Origin: Apodemus sylvaticus
Taxonomy: Eukaryota > Chordata > Mammalia > Rodentia > Muridae
DNA: 64,000 nt
Reading direction: 5' to 3'
Assembly (NCBI RefSeq): GCF_947179515.1
Contig: NC_067482.1
Location: 72,145,811 to 72,209,810, forward strand
Position 1 is the stretch's first letter. Every line of letters starts with the position of its first letter. The notes beneath the pieces were generated by a model. The model made no database searches, had not been told where the DNA came from, and saw only the letters and a list, made by a program, of their open reading frames with translations. This document shows positions 21,251-32,973 of this stretch, piece by piece. The position numbers and the translations under genes are program-made.

Positions 21251-23490
21251 TTTTGTAATTAAAACATTCATCTTATGGAAAGTAAAATTTTTCTATAAAA
21301 AACTATAATTGAGTAATTAATTGTAAGGCTATAATCTCAGTGAAGATAGGAATAGGACTTTGTCAAGAGTGTTGGGTCTCATATTGTGGCTCAGGATGAG
21401 ATATTGAACTCATAGATGGAGAAGGAACATTATCACTTACTATGATTAAACTGTGAGATGTTTAAACTGTCCTCTTAAGAAGTGAAAAAATTCCTCTACG
21501 ACATGTTTCTACTACCGTGACATGTCTCCTAATGCCATATATCTAAACATCCATGGACTGAGCTCGCTGAGCCTGTGAGCCAAAATACGTCTTTCTCCTT
21601 AGAGTTGTTCTGTGTGTTTTGGTGATAGTGATGAGAAAGCTCACATTCTCCTGTGCTGTTTTGAAAGTCATGGATGGGATTTCTGTGCATCTATCTGCTC
21701 AAGGGCACTGGACTAGAAATAAGGAAGACCAGGTTAGAGTTGCATTCTCAAACTCCCATTTTTGTGCCTGGAAAGTGTGGGGATTAATTCCTGTCCTACC
21801 ACTCCTAAAATTTAGCATTTTTACTGGTGAGTGCAATTTGAGTCATTTGTCCTACTGAAAATAAGCTGTGGACAAAGGGAAAGGGGTTAGGAGCCTTGCA
21901 TATATGCTTATAAAAAGGGACTGAGCTGCTTGACACAGTATCAATACAGACACTTCCATCTCCTTCTGCTTCTTTTCACAAGCACCTTATCAGGACTCTC
22001 TGGGTAAAGAGGAATGGGGAACCTGGTTTGCCACACTGAAGACCAGGCTAGGAGCCAATGGCACTGTGCACTGCTACCTGGTCCCTTTTCCCACTTGTTA
22101 TCCAGTGCAGTGTATATCTGCACATGGTGAGATGCAATTACAGTATCCTGGAGAATGAGCAACTTTCCGTCCTAATTACAGGTTAATAGAACTGACCCAG
22201 GGAGATCACCTAATTAATCTTGGGAGGAGATGTGCATATTTAAAGAAGCATCACAAAAGGAGCTATACTTTTTCAAAGACAACTAGCCTGAAAGTGGGTT
22301 AGATTGAGTACTGGATGAATTTTAGAATGAAGACATAACACCAATATTTAGTTCATGAAAAATTAGAGTTCTGCAAATTCATACTCTATTCATGTCCATC
22401 AGTGATGGCATCACAAAGCTTTTTCTCCCCCACACCTAGCCATTTTTAATTTAAAATCTATTCATTGACTCTTCATATCAGTAAAGAAGATCTTCAGCTT
22501 ACAACTATGCTTAGACTAGCATTTTCAAATCAGAATTTCCCATCTTTGATATGGCACCCTTAGACCACAACACTCATTTCTAAGTGATTCTTCTCATTCA
22601 ATACATTTGTTGTTTCTGACCTGATGCAGAGAAAGTGACCATCCAACATTTATATCTGATTATAATATTCTCTTGACTTATTGGGGAGTATCATCGTTGC
22701 ATAGGAAGAAAACTCAAAACTCAACATGGTTTGAAGAGTCTCCTTCATCTGTTCTTCAGTTACTAGACCACAGCAGCATCTACCTTTGTTCTGCTGCCTT
22801 CAGTACATGAAAAGAGCTTATAAATCTGTGTGTCTTATTACATGCCGTATTGATATGAACCACCTAAGGTGGGTTCTTTAAAGAAAACCTGGCTCATTTT
22901 TAAGTCATCATTTTGAAACTTGAATTCTGATGCTTAGTCAATGGATAAGTTCTGTTTCTCTTTATTATGACAACAAATCTGAAGAAGGGTTGGCTTGGTT
23001 TAAAAGTAAAGTCCATCATAGCAAGAAAGGCACAACAATGGGAATGTGGGGAGGCTAAGGCTGGTCAGTCTGCAACCCCAGTCAGGAAGCAGAGAGACAT
23101 GAACACTGATATGCAGTTCAATTTCTCCATGTTTTGCAGTCCAGAATCTTAGCAATGAGGTGATACTACCCATATTTGGGGATAAACCTGTTTTGAAACT
23201 CAGAAAACACATACCCAGAGCTGTGTCACCTAGGTTATTCTAAATCTTACCTAGTTAGCAATAAAAATAATGCCATCACACATGATGATAAAGGAAACAA
23301 GAACAGGGAATTGCATGTAGAAGAAGACAAGCATACTTTATAATAGCCTGCTTTTACAGTAATCAATCCAGTCCCTGAAAATCTAAGCCCCTCCCTCCAG
23401 ATACAAGTTTGTCATGCCCAAAGTTCAAGTCTCAGTAACCTAGTCACCTCCCACTTGACCTGACTTCTTATTCATGATAACTTTTTCTCG
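21251..23490. other. Unassigned, repeat-poor non-coding DNA
   Basis: 2.2 kb with no recognised repeat or exon. AT-rich words cctaattacaggttaata and cctaattaatcttggg near 22170-22220 contain TAAT cores. No coding evidence: frames are at most 79 codons and featureless. Confidence 0.4.
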
Positions 23491-23492
23491 TG

Positions 23493-23575
23493 GTGGGAAT
23501 CAAATCCAAGGCCTCACACATGCTACACGACTGCTGTATCATTAAGACACAGTCTCCATCCTGATCCTTACTTCT
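23493..23575 (-). mobile_element. ID/B4-type tRNA-derived SINE fragment
   Basis: Read on +, tgggaatcaaatccaaggcc, tcacacatgctacacgactg and ctgtatcattaagacacag are the reverse complement of an ID-like tRNA-derived head, with B-box words still legible. Confidence 0.55.
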
Positions 23576-24849
23576 TAAAGGTCCCACTGCTTTTCAGTTC
23601 TATTGCAAGCTTCCAGAGGATGAACTTGAGAGAAAGAAAAAGCACAGCCTTAACTCAAAAAAATCAGTACTCTCCATATACAAATGATAAATGGACTGAG
23701 AAAGAAATCAGGGAAACAACACTCTTCACCATAGCCACAAATGATACAAAATGTTTTGGTGCAACTCTAACCAAGCAAGTGAAAGGCCTGTATGACAAGA
23801 ACTTCAAATAACTGAAGAAAAAAACCTAAAGAAGATATCAGAAGACAGAAAGATCTCCCATGTCTCCTGGATGGGTAGGAGTAACATAGTAAAAATGACC
23901 ATTTAAAAAAAATCTACAGATTCAATACAATTCCCATCAAAAACCCAGGATAGATAAAACAATCCTGTATAATAAAAGAACTTCTAGAGGTATAGCCTCT
24001 CACCCCTGATCTCAAGCTGTACTACAGAGCAATAAGAAGAAGAACTAGATGGTACTGGTATAGAAACAAACAGCAGGTTGACCAATTGAATTGAACCAAA
24101 GACCCTGAAATAAACCTACATACTGATGTACACTTGATTTTTGACAAAGAAGCCAGAACCGTACAATGGGAGTTGTGGGTGAAGGCATCTTCAACAAATG
24201 GTGCTGGTCTAACTGGATGTCTGGATGTCTGGATGTAGAAGAATGCAAATAGCTCTGTATTTATCACCCTGCACAAAAGTCAACTCCAAGTAGATCTAAG
24301 ACCTCAATGTAAAACAAGATATACTAAATTTAATAGAACAGAAAGTGGGCAATAGTCATGAATGAATTGGTACAGGAGACAATTTCCTGAACAGAACACC
24401 AAAGGCTCAGGCTCTAAGACCAATAATTGATAAATGAGACCTCATGAAACCGAAAAGCTTCAGTAAGGCATAGGACACCATCTATAGGACAAAACGGCAG
24501 CCTCCCAATTGGGAAAAGATCCTCACTAACCCGACATCTGACAGAGGGTTATATATTAAAAATATATAAAGAATCAGGAAGTTAGACACCAACAATCCAA
24601 ATAACCCAATTTAAAAATAGGGTACAGAAATAAACAGAGAATTCTCAACAGAGGAATCTCTACTGACTGAGAAACACATACAGATATGTTCAATGACTTT
24701 AGTCATCAGGAAAATGAAAAGCAAAAGGACTCTGAGATTCCACCTTACATCCATCAGAATAGCAAAGATAAAAAAATACTCATGCTAATGAGGAGGTGGA
24801 GCAAGGGGAACTCTTCCCCATTGCTGGTAGGAGTAAAAAATTGTACAAC

Positions 24850-25003
24850 AGCCAGGCAGTGGTGGCGCATCCCTTTAATCCCAGCACTTGGGAGGCAGAG
24901 GCAGGTGGATTTCTGAGTTCAAGGCCAGCCTGATCTACAGAGTGAGTTCTAGGACAGCTAGGGCTACACAGAGAAACCTTGTCTCAAAAAACCAAAAAAA
25001 AAA
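24850..25003 (+). mobile_element. B1 SINE inside the Lx-like L1
   Basis: gccaggcagtggtggcgca, aaggccagcctgatctacag and gggctacacagagaaacct, with an A-rich tail. aaaaaattgtacaac flanks it at 24835-24849 and 25004-25018. The L1 reading resumes smoothly after it. Confidence 0.95.
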
Positions 25004-25655
25004 AAAAAATTGTACAACCAATTTGGCAGTTTCTTAGAAAAATTTGAAATAATTCTACCTCAAGTCTCAGCTATAACACTCCTGGGCATATACCCAAACG
25101 ATGCTCCACCATATCACAAGGACATTTACTTGCTCTGCTATGTTCATAGCAGCTTTATTTATAATAGCCAGAATCTGGAAACAACCCAGATGTCCCTCAA
25201 CGGAGGAATGGATAAAGAAAATGTGGTTCATTTACACAATAAAATACTACTCAGCTATTAAAAACAAGAATGTCATGAAATTTGCAGGCAAATGGATGGA
25301 ACTAGAAAATATCATCCAAAGAGAGATAAACCACACCCAAAAGGACATGCATGGTATGTCCTCATTTCTAAGTAGATATTAGGCATAAAGTTTAGGATAA
25401 CCACGCTACAGTCCAAAGACCATAAAAAGCTAAATAACAAGGAGGGTCCAAGGAAGGATGCTTTAATCTCACTCAAAAGGGGAAATAAAATAGCCATTGA
25501 AGGTGGAGGGAGGAGGAAACCAAATGGGAGAGGGAATGGGGAAGGGAACAAGACTGGTGGGAGGGGGTCAGATGTAAGGATAGCTGGGAAGAGAGGATCC
25601 GGGAGAATGAATAGAAATTGGAGGCTGGGTGGGCATCTGCCTGTAAGACATGCCA

Positions 25656-25830
25656 GCCAGGCAGTGGTGGCGCACGCCTTTAATCCCAGCACTTGGGAGG
25701 CAGAGGTAGGCAGATCTCTGAGTTCAAGGCCAGCCTGGTCTACAGAGTGAGTTCCAGGACAGCCAGGGCTATATAGAGAAACCCTGTCTTGAAAAAACAA
25801 AAAGCAAAAAAATACAAAACAAAACAAAAC
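25656..25830 (+). mobile_element. B1 SINE inside the L1 3'UTR
   Basis: gccaggcagtggtggcgcac, aaggccagcctggtctacag, then an A-rich tail with aaaac repeats. A perfect 11-bp TSD aagacatgcca lies at 25645-25655 and 25831-25841. Confidence 0.95.
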
Positions 25831-26832
25831 AAGACATGCCAGACACCTGCAATGGGGAGGCCCTGGGGAGTAGGAGGGTGACTCTACCTGAGACTGCTAG
25901 CAGTGAGGGATATGGAGCCTGACCAGAACAAAAAGGGAAAAAAAGGACAAAAGGGAAAAAAGGGGGGAGAAAAACTACACATCTGAAGTATGACAAGGGA
26001 TTCTGTGCTCCTGCATCAGAGTCACCTCCTGTAGCCATGCAGGACTCCTGCTGGAGGACTAAGGACACTAACCCACCCACAAAACCTTTGACCCAATATT
26101 TGTCCTGCCTACAAGAAGTGGAGGAACAAAGATGTCAAAAAGACTGCGGGAATGGCTAACCAACAACTGCCCAAGTGGAGATTGATCACATGGGAAAGAA
26201 ACAACCCCGGACACTATTAATGATATTCTGTTATACTTCTGACAGGAGCCTAGCATAACTGTCCTCTGAGAGGCTCCACCCTGCAGCTGACTGAAACAGA
26301 TGCCGAGGCCCACAGCCAAACATTAGACAGAGCTCAGGAAGTCTTGTTGAAGAGTTGGGGGAAGGATTGAGGAACCTGAAGGAAATAAGGATTCTAGAAG
26401 ACCAACAGAGTCAACTAACGTAGTAGACCTTAGAAGCCTCAGAGACTGAACCACCAACCAAACAGCATAAAAGACCTGGACCTAGCCCCAACACATACAC
26501 ACACATAGCATGTGCATATATGTAGCAGATGTGTAGCTTTGTCTTACTGTGGGTCCCCCAACAACTGGAGCAAGGGTATACCCTGACTTGGATGCCTGCC
26601 TGTGAATCCTGTTCCTCTAATTGGGCCATGTTTTCTGGCCTCAGTCGGAGAGGATGTACCTAGTCCTGCAGTGACCTGAGTGGCCAGGGTGCATTGGTAC
26701 CGAGGGGAGATGTCCTCCTCCTCAAGGTAAAGATGAGGGAGGCAAGAAAGGAGGGGTTGCATGAGGGGGCATTGGGAGGGAGGCTGTGATCCAGATGTAG
26801 AGTGAATAAATGTATTAGTTAATGGGATAATA

Positions 26833-26970
26833 TACAGAAGGAAAGAAAGGAAAAGAAAAGAAAAGAGAAGAGAAGAGAAGAGAAGAGAAGAGAAGAGAAG
26901 AGAAGAGAAGAGAAAAGAAAAGAAAAGAAAAGAAAAGAAAAGAAAAGAAAAGAAAAGAAAAGAGAAAAAA
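26833..26970 (+). repeat. (AAAAG)n/(AGAAG)n tail repeat of the L1
   Basis: About 27 pentanucleotide units in three runs (aaaag, agaag, aaaag). The block structure suggests stepwise slippage in the L1 tail. The 67-codon all-F/S/L antisense frame is a repeat translation. Confidence 0.92.
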
Positions 26971-26975
26971 TAAAA

Positions 26976-27720
26976 ACCAAATCTGAAGCATGACAGGGGT
27001 TCTGTGCTTCTGCATCACAGACCCTGAGCTGCTGTATGAAATGCTAGCCAGCTACCTAGCCTACAGGCCACACAAGCCAAATACAGAGCTCTGATGATAA
27101 ACCCCTGCCACTGTGTCTTTACTAGGAGCTTCAATTCTGAGATTCTGAGGCCTCTAATATCTGAGGGTTTGTGCTTTAAGAATTCAAAGTGTTCAGCTGG
27201 ATTCCAAGCAATGGATCCTGTTCTATCTTCTGTCAATCCTCTTCCCAGGAATTCCTTCCTTCCTTTCCCTAGGTGAAATTGTTCTGCAGTCTGCAGCACA
27301 CATCAGCTCCTTGTGTGGGAGCTTTTGTATTCCTTTCCATTCAGTTCCAGTCTGTGCTCACATAGGTCTCTGCTTCTTCACCCGCTTCCTGGTATATACA
27401 TCGCCTTTTGCCTCCATTTATTCCGGTATAGTCATCCACTTTCATCTCTGCATCCATAATTTATTACAAAGGAAAAAAGATTTTCTTGTTTTGATGTCTT
27501 AGAGGTTGACGCTTTATCCTGTGTCTTTATCCTGGATTGTCAGTGTTCCTTCAAAGTAGAATACTGATAAAATAATTGTGGACAGAAACATCTGGATTTG
27601 AAATTCAAATTTGCCACCTCTAAAATTTTGTTGTCTGTGTTTTGTAAAGCAAACCTTATTTCCTTGTGACAATCTAAACATATTTTATGTTTATTATATT
27701 AGTGGTTATAATCCTGTAGC
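26976..27720. other. Unassigned non-coding DNA
   Basis: No recognised repeat except the first 45 bases, which resemble 25981-26023. No coding evidence. Confidence 0.45.
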
Positions 27721-27726
27721 CCAGTA

Positions 27727-28130
27727 TGGTTTGGATATGAATCCCAAAAGTCTCATGGATTAAGAGTTTGCTTTCCTGATAGTGGAACTATCAAGAGATC
27801 AAACTGTATGGGTATTAATTTCATCAATTCAATCCACTGATGGGTTGGTAACTTTTATGCAGTGTTAGGAAGTTGTAAAGCTTGGATATAATGCCTACAT
27901 GGAGGAAGTGGGTGATGGGAGCCTAGAACTCACGCTTCCTTGCTGGTTTTCTTCTTCCTAGCTGCTATAAAGTAAATGGTTCTGCTCTACCACCACCTGC
28001 TGCCCCAACATAATGTCTCCTCATAGGCCAGACACATCAGAGCCAACACAAGCTGAAACTCCAAAGACCATGAGCCAACATTAATCTGACCTTCTTTTCT
28101 TTCTCACATATGTTGCCCCAATAATAGAAA
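27727..28130 (+). mobile_element. Ancient LTR-like repeat, family not resolved
   Basis: tatggtttggatatgaatcc, ggtattaatttcatcaattc, aatccactgatgggttggta, ccaaagaccatgagcc and the final aatagaaaactgagaaac follow the order of an old LTR-like interspersed repeat. The same family's 3' portion recurs at 32030-32230. Confidence 0.5.
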
Positions 28131-28610
28131 ACTGAGAAACCTACCTCCAACTATGCACAACTTCCACGATGTTGCTTCGAGGATCTTCAGCTTCTCCTCC
28201 CTGGGGATCTAGACTAAACAAATGATAGGCTTTGGCCAGTGAAATGTGCAGCACTGTGAGGCCAGTAAGGCTTCAGAAAGCACATGCACGGGCCACGTGT
28301 GCCTTTGAACATCTACCATGAGCTCCTGTTACACTGGGGAGATGAGAACACAGGAAATAGACTTACTCCAACCAGAGCTTCCTACATCAGACAAATAACC
28401 AGAAAACGCCCAGTCTGTGAAGACTAAGTAGGCTTTGTATGAGCATGTTTAATTCAGAGCTGATTTTCTTATACAGTTCAGTAAATAATAGCTATTATTG
28501 TAGTTTTTGACATAGCTCCTTGTTAATTCCCACGAAGGTCTCCTTGTGAGTTGCTTCTTGATGCTGTTGTACTTGGGTTCTACTCCATATTCTTGGCCCA
28601 ACAGATAATG
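28131..28610. other. Unassigned non-coding DNA
   Basis: No recognised element or exon. Confidence 0.4.
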
Positions 28611-28611
28611 T

Positions 28612-28800
28612 AGCTGCCTAGATTTCCAACCTGCAGCCCATGAGACACATGCAGCCATATGTAGCCGAGATATCTATGAACGTAGCCCCAACACAGAATC
28701 ACAAATGTACCTAAAATATTATGAGGCTTTCTCATTGCAGTTTTTGAGGTGTGCTCACAGTTATCTCAAAGTAGCCCCCAATTCTCTATGTAACTGGAAT
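28612..28800 (+). mobile_element. Ancient hAT-Charlie-type DNA transposon fragment
   Basis: ccaacctgcagcccatgaga, tgaacgtagccccaacacag, acctaaaatattatgaggct and a later gtagccccc copy the pattern of eutherian Charlie-type elements (the repeated 'ggcccaacacaaatt.gtaaactttcttaaaa' theme), in degenerate form. Confidence 0.5.
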
Positions 28801-28830
28801 GAGCTTGTTCTTCTGATCCCTATGCTTTCA

Positions 28831-30214
28831 CTGCCCACATGGAATAATAGAGCTGTGCCAGCACACCTGGTGCTGGAGCTGGAAGGCAAGGGCTGGTGCA
28901 CTCTAGGGCAGTACTCAACCAACAAGCTACATCCTCATCTCAGCAACTTCATGATTCTCTAACATGAACTGTAGAGATGGCAACCGTCATATCATACTGT
29001 CAGCAGGTTGCACCTGCCTGTTAGACATTTGGTGTCTGATGATTTATGACCATGAGACTGTAATGGTATCTTCACATTCTCCACTTGGGACCGGCAGTAA
29101 GTTGAAGTCAGTATATTGTCCATAATTGCTCATGAAGGGACCTTATTTAACTCTGAACCAATATTATGGTCTACAGACATGAGTGTGGAGACAAATGGTG
29201 CATAATCTCTGTCCTGAATCAAATAATATCTTGATACACTTGTGAACTTGTGTTTTGTGTATTATTTATTTATCCAGTAAATGCTTTGACTAATTATTAG
29301 CATTACATAGGGATGTCTGGGGTTATTTTTAGCAGAGACCTTAAAATAATTTTGAATGTTTACATAAAACTTCCAGATTTTAAAATATGAGCACGAAAGT
29401 GGAAAATAAAAGAGGATATGCATAAGCTTTATGCGATTCAGACAGAAAAATCAAGGCCCACCTTTTGAGATATTGCTTTGTAGCTTGAATTGAAATTATC
29501 TGTGTGAATTTTGTCTCCCCTTTTAGACTGAGTTCATTTACAGTAAGATTGGTATCTTGCAAGCATGCTAGCTTTTCAAGTAAGGAAATGTCTATGAATC
29601 TTTATGAAATAACCAGTGAGGGACAAGCTCAGTGTTCAAAGAATTGCAGGTTGATCACAAAGACAAGAGACCCAGCCACAAATAACCATCACATATTCAG
29701 AACAGGAGAAAAAAGAACTACTCTCAACGAGTAAACCCCAGAGTGTCCTGGGCTCAGCACTGTGTCTGGAGCTAAACTGCTTCATCTAATCATCATCAAA
29801 GAGCTGGAGTCTGAGTAGTACCTGCCTGAGCTTCTCAGGGTGCTCTGGCTTCTCATCCCCTGTCAGAAAATGGTAAATTGAAAACTTCTTAGATCCTCAC
29901 CCTCCATAGAGAGGGTCCATTCTTCCCACCTGTCACCTCCACCCATGGGTCAGAGATAGCATCTCCTATCCATGAGGCCTTCTGTTGAGTGTAGTCTCCC
30001 TAAGGTTCCTTCTCCTGGTTGATTCATTGTGATACAATTTAAATATAACACAGGTCCTTTCTCTTTGTCTTCAAAACCAAAGCTTTCAGAAATCTGGTTT
30101 AACAATTAAAGATTTCAATGAACAACCCACAAAATGAGGTTGCTAAAAGAACATCTGTATATAGTATCCTCAGGTTCCCAAGGGAACTCCTGATTTGTCT
30201 TCCTAGAAAAATCA
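28831..30214. other. Unassigned DNA, possible ID-like trace near 28870-28955
   Basis: Mostly unassigned. ctctagggcagtactcaacc and caagctacatcctcatctc near 28900-28945 faintly recall a reversed ID/B4 SINE. Nothing coding. Confidence 0.35.
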
Positions 30215-30365
30215 CAGTTGGTGGGATAGTCATTCTCGCCAAAGTAATCTACACAGTTAATTCATTCCTTGTCAAAATTCCAAAGACATGTTGCACGGAA
30301 ATAGAAAAATGGTCCTAAAAGCCTGGCTGAACCAAAAAAGACACTGAATAGCCAAATCCAATGTA
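30215..30365 (+). mobile_element. Short ancient L1 ORF2 fragment
   Basis: gtcattctcgccaaagtaat, ctacacagttaattcattcc, aaaattccaaagac and ggaaatagaaaaatggtcc align in order with the L1 ORF2 segment that encodes the LPKAIYR/FNxIPxKxP region. The 66-codon frame at 30118-30318 is this relic. Confidence 0.6.
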
Positions 30366-30764
30366 GGCAAACATAAATTCATACATGTGCACTTGTGCAT
30401 GCACCCCACCCCCATAAACACACAGGCATGCACTGAGGATTATCTGTCATCATTTCTAAAGATGGTGTGCAAGCAGCCAAGGAGAAAAGCAAACAATATT
30501 CCTATGCAGCTGTAAAGCTTGTGAACCACAACACTGGCCACCGTGGCAATAGCCAACAGTTCAACAGTGACACTTATACTTCAGGGGTAGCCAACAGCCA
30601 CCAGAATGAACTTAATGCTGTCTCAATAGAAGGGATTTCATGCCTAGTGTTGTAAACCCAGTCAACAAACTATAGATGTTGAAATCATGGAGAAGAACCT
30701 ACTACTGCCGTGTTCCTAAGCCAATAGAATTTCTGAGTACATTTAATATTTATCCTTATGCCTA
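30366..30764. other. Unassigned non-coding DNA
   Basis: A 62-codon frame (30467-30655) has protein-like composition (N, Q, S, H rich) but no splice signals or recognised domain. Confidence 0.4.
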
Positions 30765-31475
30765 CAGATAAGTTTAGCTTTCCCCCCTCATCAAAGAAGC
30801 TTCTTTGTGTGACAGGTGGGAACCATTACAGAAATCAACAGCTTGTCAAAATGCGAGAGCAATTGACTGTGGGTTGTCCAATTCCAATTTATAAATGTAC
30901 AACACAATCTCGACACCTAAGATTGAAAGAACATTGCAGAAGAGGGTACAGAAGGACTGTAAGAACCAGAAGGCCAGGATGTCTGTTGTAAGATGGACAT
31001 TTCTATACAGGACAAAGAACCTGCACCCATGAAATAGTGACAATGTGGTCAAATATATAAGACTAATGACAAAAACAATTGGCATGCCAGTGTGGATGGA
31101 GAATTTTTCATAAGGCTGTACTGCTAGATGAAGATCTATAGGCAATTAATGGCTGCTGAGAGGAGAACTGATCTACTGCAGGATCTAGCCTCATGATCGG
31201 TTGCCCAATCCTGAGTGGTCAGCCCTAAACATGTACAAACAAGCAATACTAAATACACTCAAGCAGGTTGTATTTACATACACACACATATATGATGTAT
31301 CTCACATATATATATATGTGTGCATAATATATTCATTACAATAATTAAAGAAAAGAGGTCACAAATTTGAGGAGGATCATGGGAAGACTCAGAAGAGAAC
31401 AAGAGAGGAGTAACAGTGATGTAAATACAGTATGAGATCTCAAAACAAATTAAAAGTCAATTTAAAACATTATCA
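30765..31475 (+). mobile_element. Old rodent L1 3'UTR fragment
   Basis: ggactgtaagaaccagaagg, aattggcatgccagtgtgg, gatgaagatctataggcaat, taatggctgctgagaggag, gtggtcagccctaaacatgt, then an AT/CA-rich run and gtcacaaatttgaggaggat with a dAdT-rich end. This order is that of a common older rodent L1 3'UTR. Confidence 0.75.
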
Positions 31476-32029
31476 TCCTTGAATGTGTTTCAGTTTTGAT
31501 TGTGTTCTTCAACAAAGTAGAGAAAATAAAAATCTAAGAGGTTGGATTATATCCTCCAAGCTATTAAATTTTCATCTGAACTCATGAACTTCAAAGTTTA
31601 CAACCCTCCCTCATGTCTCGCTGCCCCAATAACATCACAAGGATTAATAAAGAAGCACATTGAATTTCTTGCCTCAGTTCTGGAAAAGCTTGCTAGGAAA
31701 CAAGAAAACCAAGACCCTAAAGGACCCATTCACCACTACTGGATCGGTAGGTGAGGTCCTGGCAGGAGGAGGGGCAGAGACGTGGGGCAGTTAAATGATT
31801 TATTTGAATGGGGTAGAGAATAACTTAATGTAATAATAAATTAATCTGGTGTACAGCACTCGCACTGGGAGTAGCAATTGAGTAAGCTGAATTGAGTTGA
31901 AACAGATGTGGGGTGTGGCTATGGAGGTCATCAGATGCCAGAGTGCTACTGCAGTGAAGAATAACATGAGCAATGCTATGTCTGCATGTACACCCACCCA
32001 GGTCTCACTGCTCCTCTCTCTGGGACTCC
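31476..32029. other. Unassigned non-coding DNA
   Basis: No recognised repeat or coding segment. Confidence 0.4.
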
Positions 32030-32230
32030 CATTCCTCTCTGCCATGACGTGAGCTGCTTTATTCTACCCCACGCTCCACCCAATGTTGCTCCGTCTTGCC
32101 ATGGGCTCAGAAACAATGGGACCAAGTAGCCAAGGCATTAAAGCTCTAAAGCCATGAGCCTCCTTTTAATTTGCGGGTCTCCGTGATTTTTCACTTTGAC
32201 AAAGGCTGACACACTTGCACACGTCCATGA
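32030..32230 (+). mobile_element. Ancient LTR-like fragment, same family as 27727-28130
   Basis: gtgagctgctttattctacc, ccatgggctcagaaacaatg and taaagccatgagcctcc correspond to the 3' half of the family seen at 27727. Confidence 0.5.
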
Positions 32231-32786
32231 CATAATACAGGAAGCCACAGGCCATGTGCAGCCCCTCAGTCTGGGACCTTCCTGACTCAAGAATCATGAG
32301 CTACATTTCTGTTCATTGGAAATAACTATCTCTGGTATTCTGTGACAGGCACGAAATCAACATGCATGGGTAGCAGCAATCGTCTGTTCATTCGTGTTTT
32401 CTGCATGGTGTCCTAATTCCAGAACTCTGCTCTTCACTAAATGAAATAAGTAAAACACCCTAATTGTTCAGGAACCAAGATGATGACAAAGACATATAAT
32501 TCAGTGTGCTGCCTCTGTCCTGTACTAAGTAACCTGTGACGCATATCAATCTGAAGGCAACTGTTGGCATGCAAATGACACTTGAAAGAGTGGAATCGTT
32601 TCTCTCTCATGTTTCTGAGAACACCATGCAGATGTGTTACTGCACATGTGGCAGATAAAACTGTGTAGAAATAGGGAAGGCTTTCCCAGGCTTTTCTGGC
32701 CTCAGTGGCTCACTTCCTCACTTCTGCAAGATTACAGCTGCAGGTTCTTTCTCAGCTTTCTGATCTCCATCCTATGCTCTTCCCCA
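32231..32786. other. Unassigned non-coding DNA
   Basis: No recognised repeat. An octamer-like word atgcaaat occurs at 32569. Nothing coding. Confidence 0.4.
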
Positions 32787-32973
32787 ATACCTCCTTGCTC
32801 TCTGTCTCTCTGTCACCTCCTCTCTCTATATATCTCTCTCTCTTTCTCTCTCCCTCTCTCTTCCCCTATTTCTCCTCCCCCTCCGCTCTCCTTTCTCCTC
32901 TCTCCCCTCTCCTCTCTTCTCCCTTTCCTCTCCTTCTCCCCTCCCCCCTCTCCTCCTCCTCCTCCTCCTCCTC
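32787..32973. repeat. CT/TCC pyrimidine tract
   Basis: 187 bp of ctctct, ctcccc and finally (tcc)7 at 32952-32972, nearly free of purines on +. The 192- and 158-codon frames through it are Ser/Leu/Pro repeat translations. Confidence 0.93.

Larger units (their letters stand above)
23650..26975 (+). mobile_element. Lx-like L1, 3' half, with two B1 insertions
   Basis: Starts within the ORF2 reverse-transcriptase C-terminal part (actcaaaaaaatcagtactc, aactctaaccaagcaagtg). It runs through atggtactggtatagaa, tgatttttgacaaagaag, ctcctgggcatatacccaa and gaggaatggataaagaaaatg to the ORF2 end near 25390. A long rodent 3'UTR then reaches about 26830 (acccacccacaaaacctt, ctgcagctgactgaaacag, ctgaaccaccaacca), followed by a purine tail. 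Coding frames are short. B1s lie at 24850-25003 and 25656-25830. A segment at 25925-26022 does not fit the 3'UTR and resembles the tail plus downstream flank. Confidence 0.8.
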
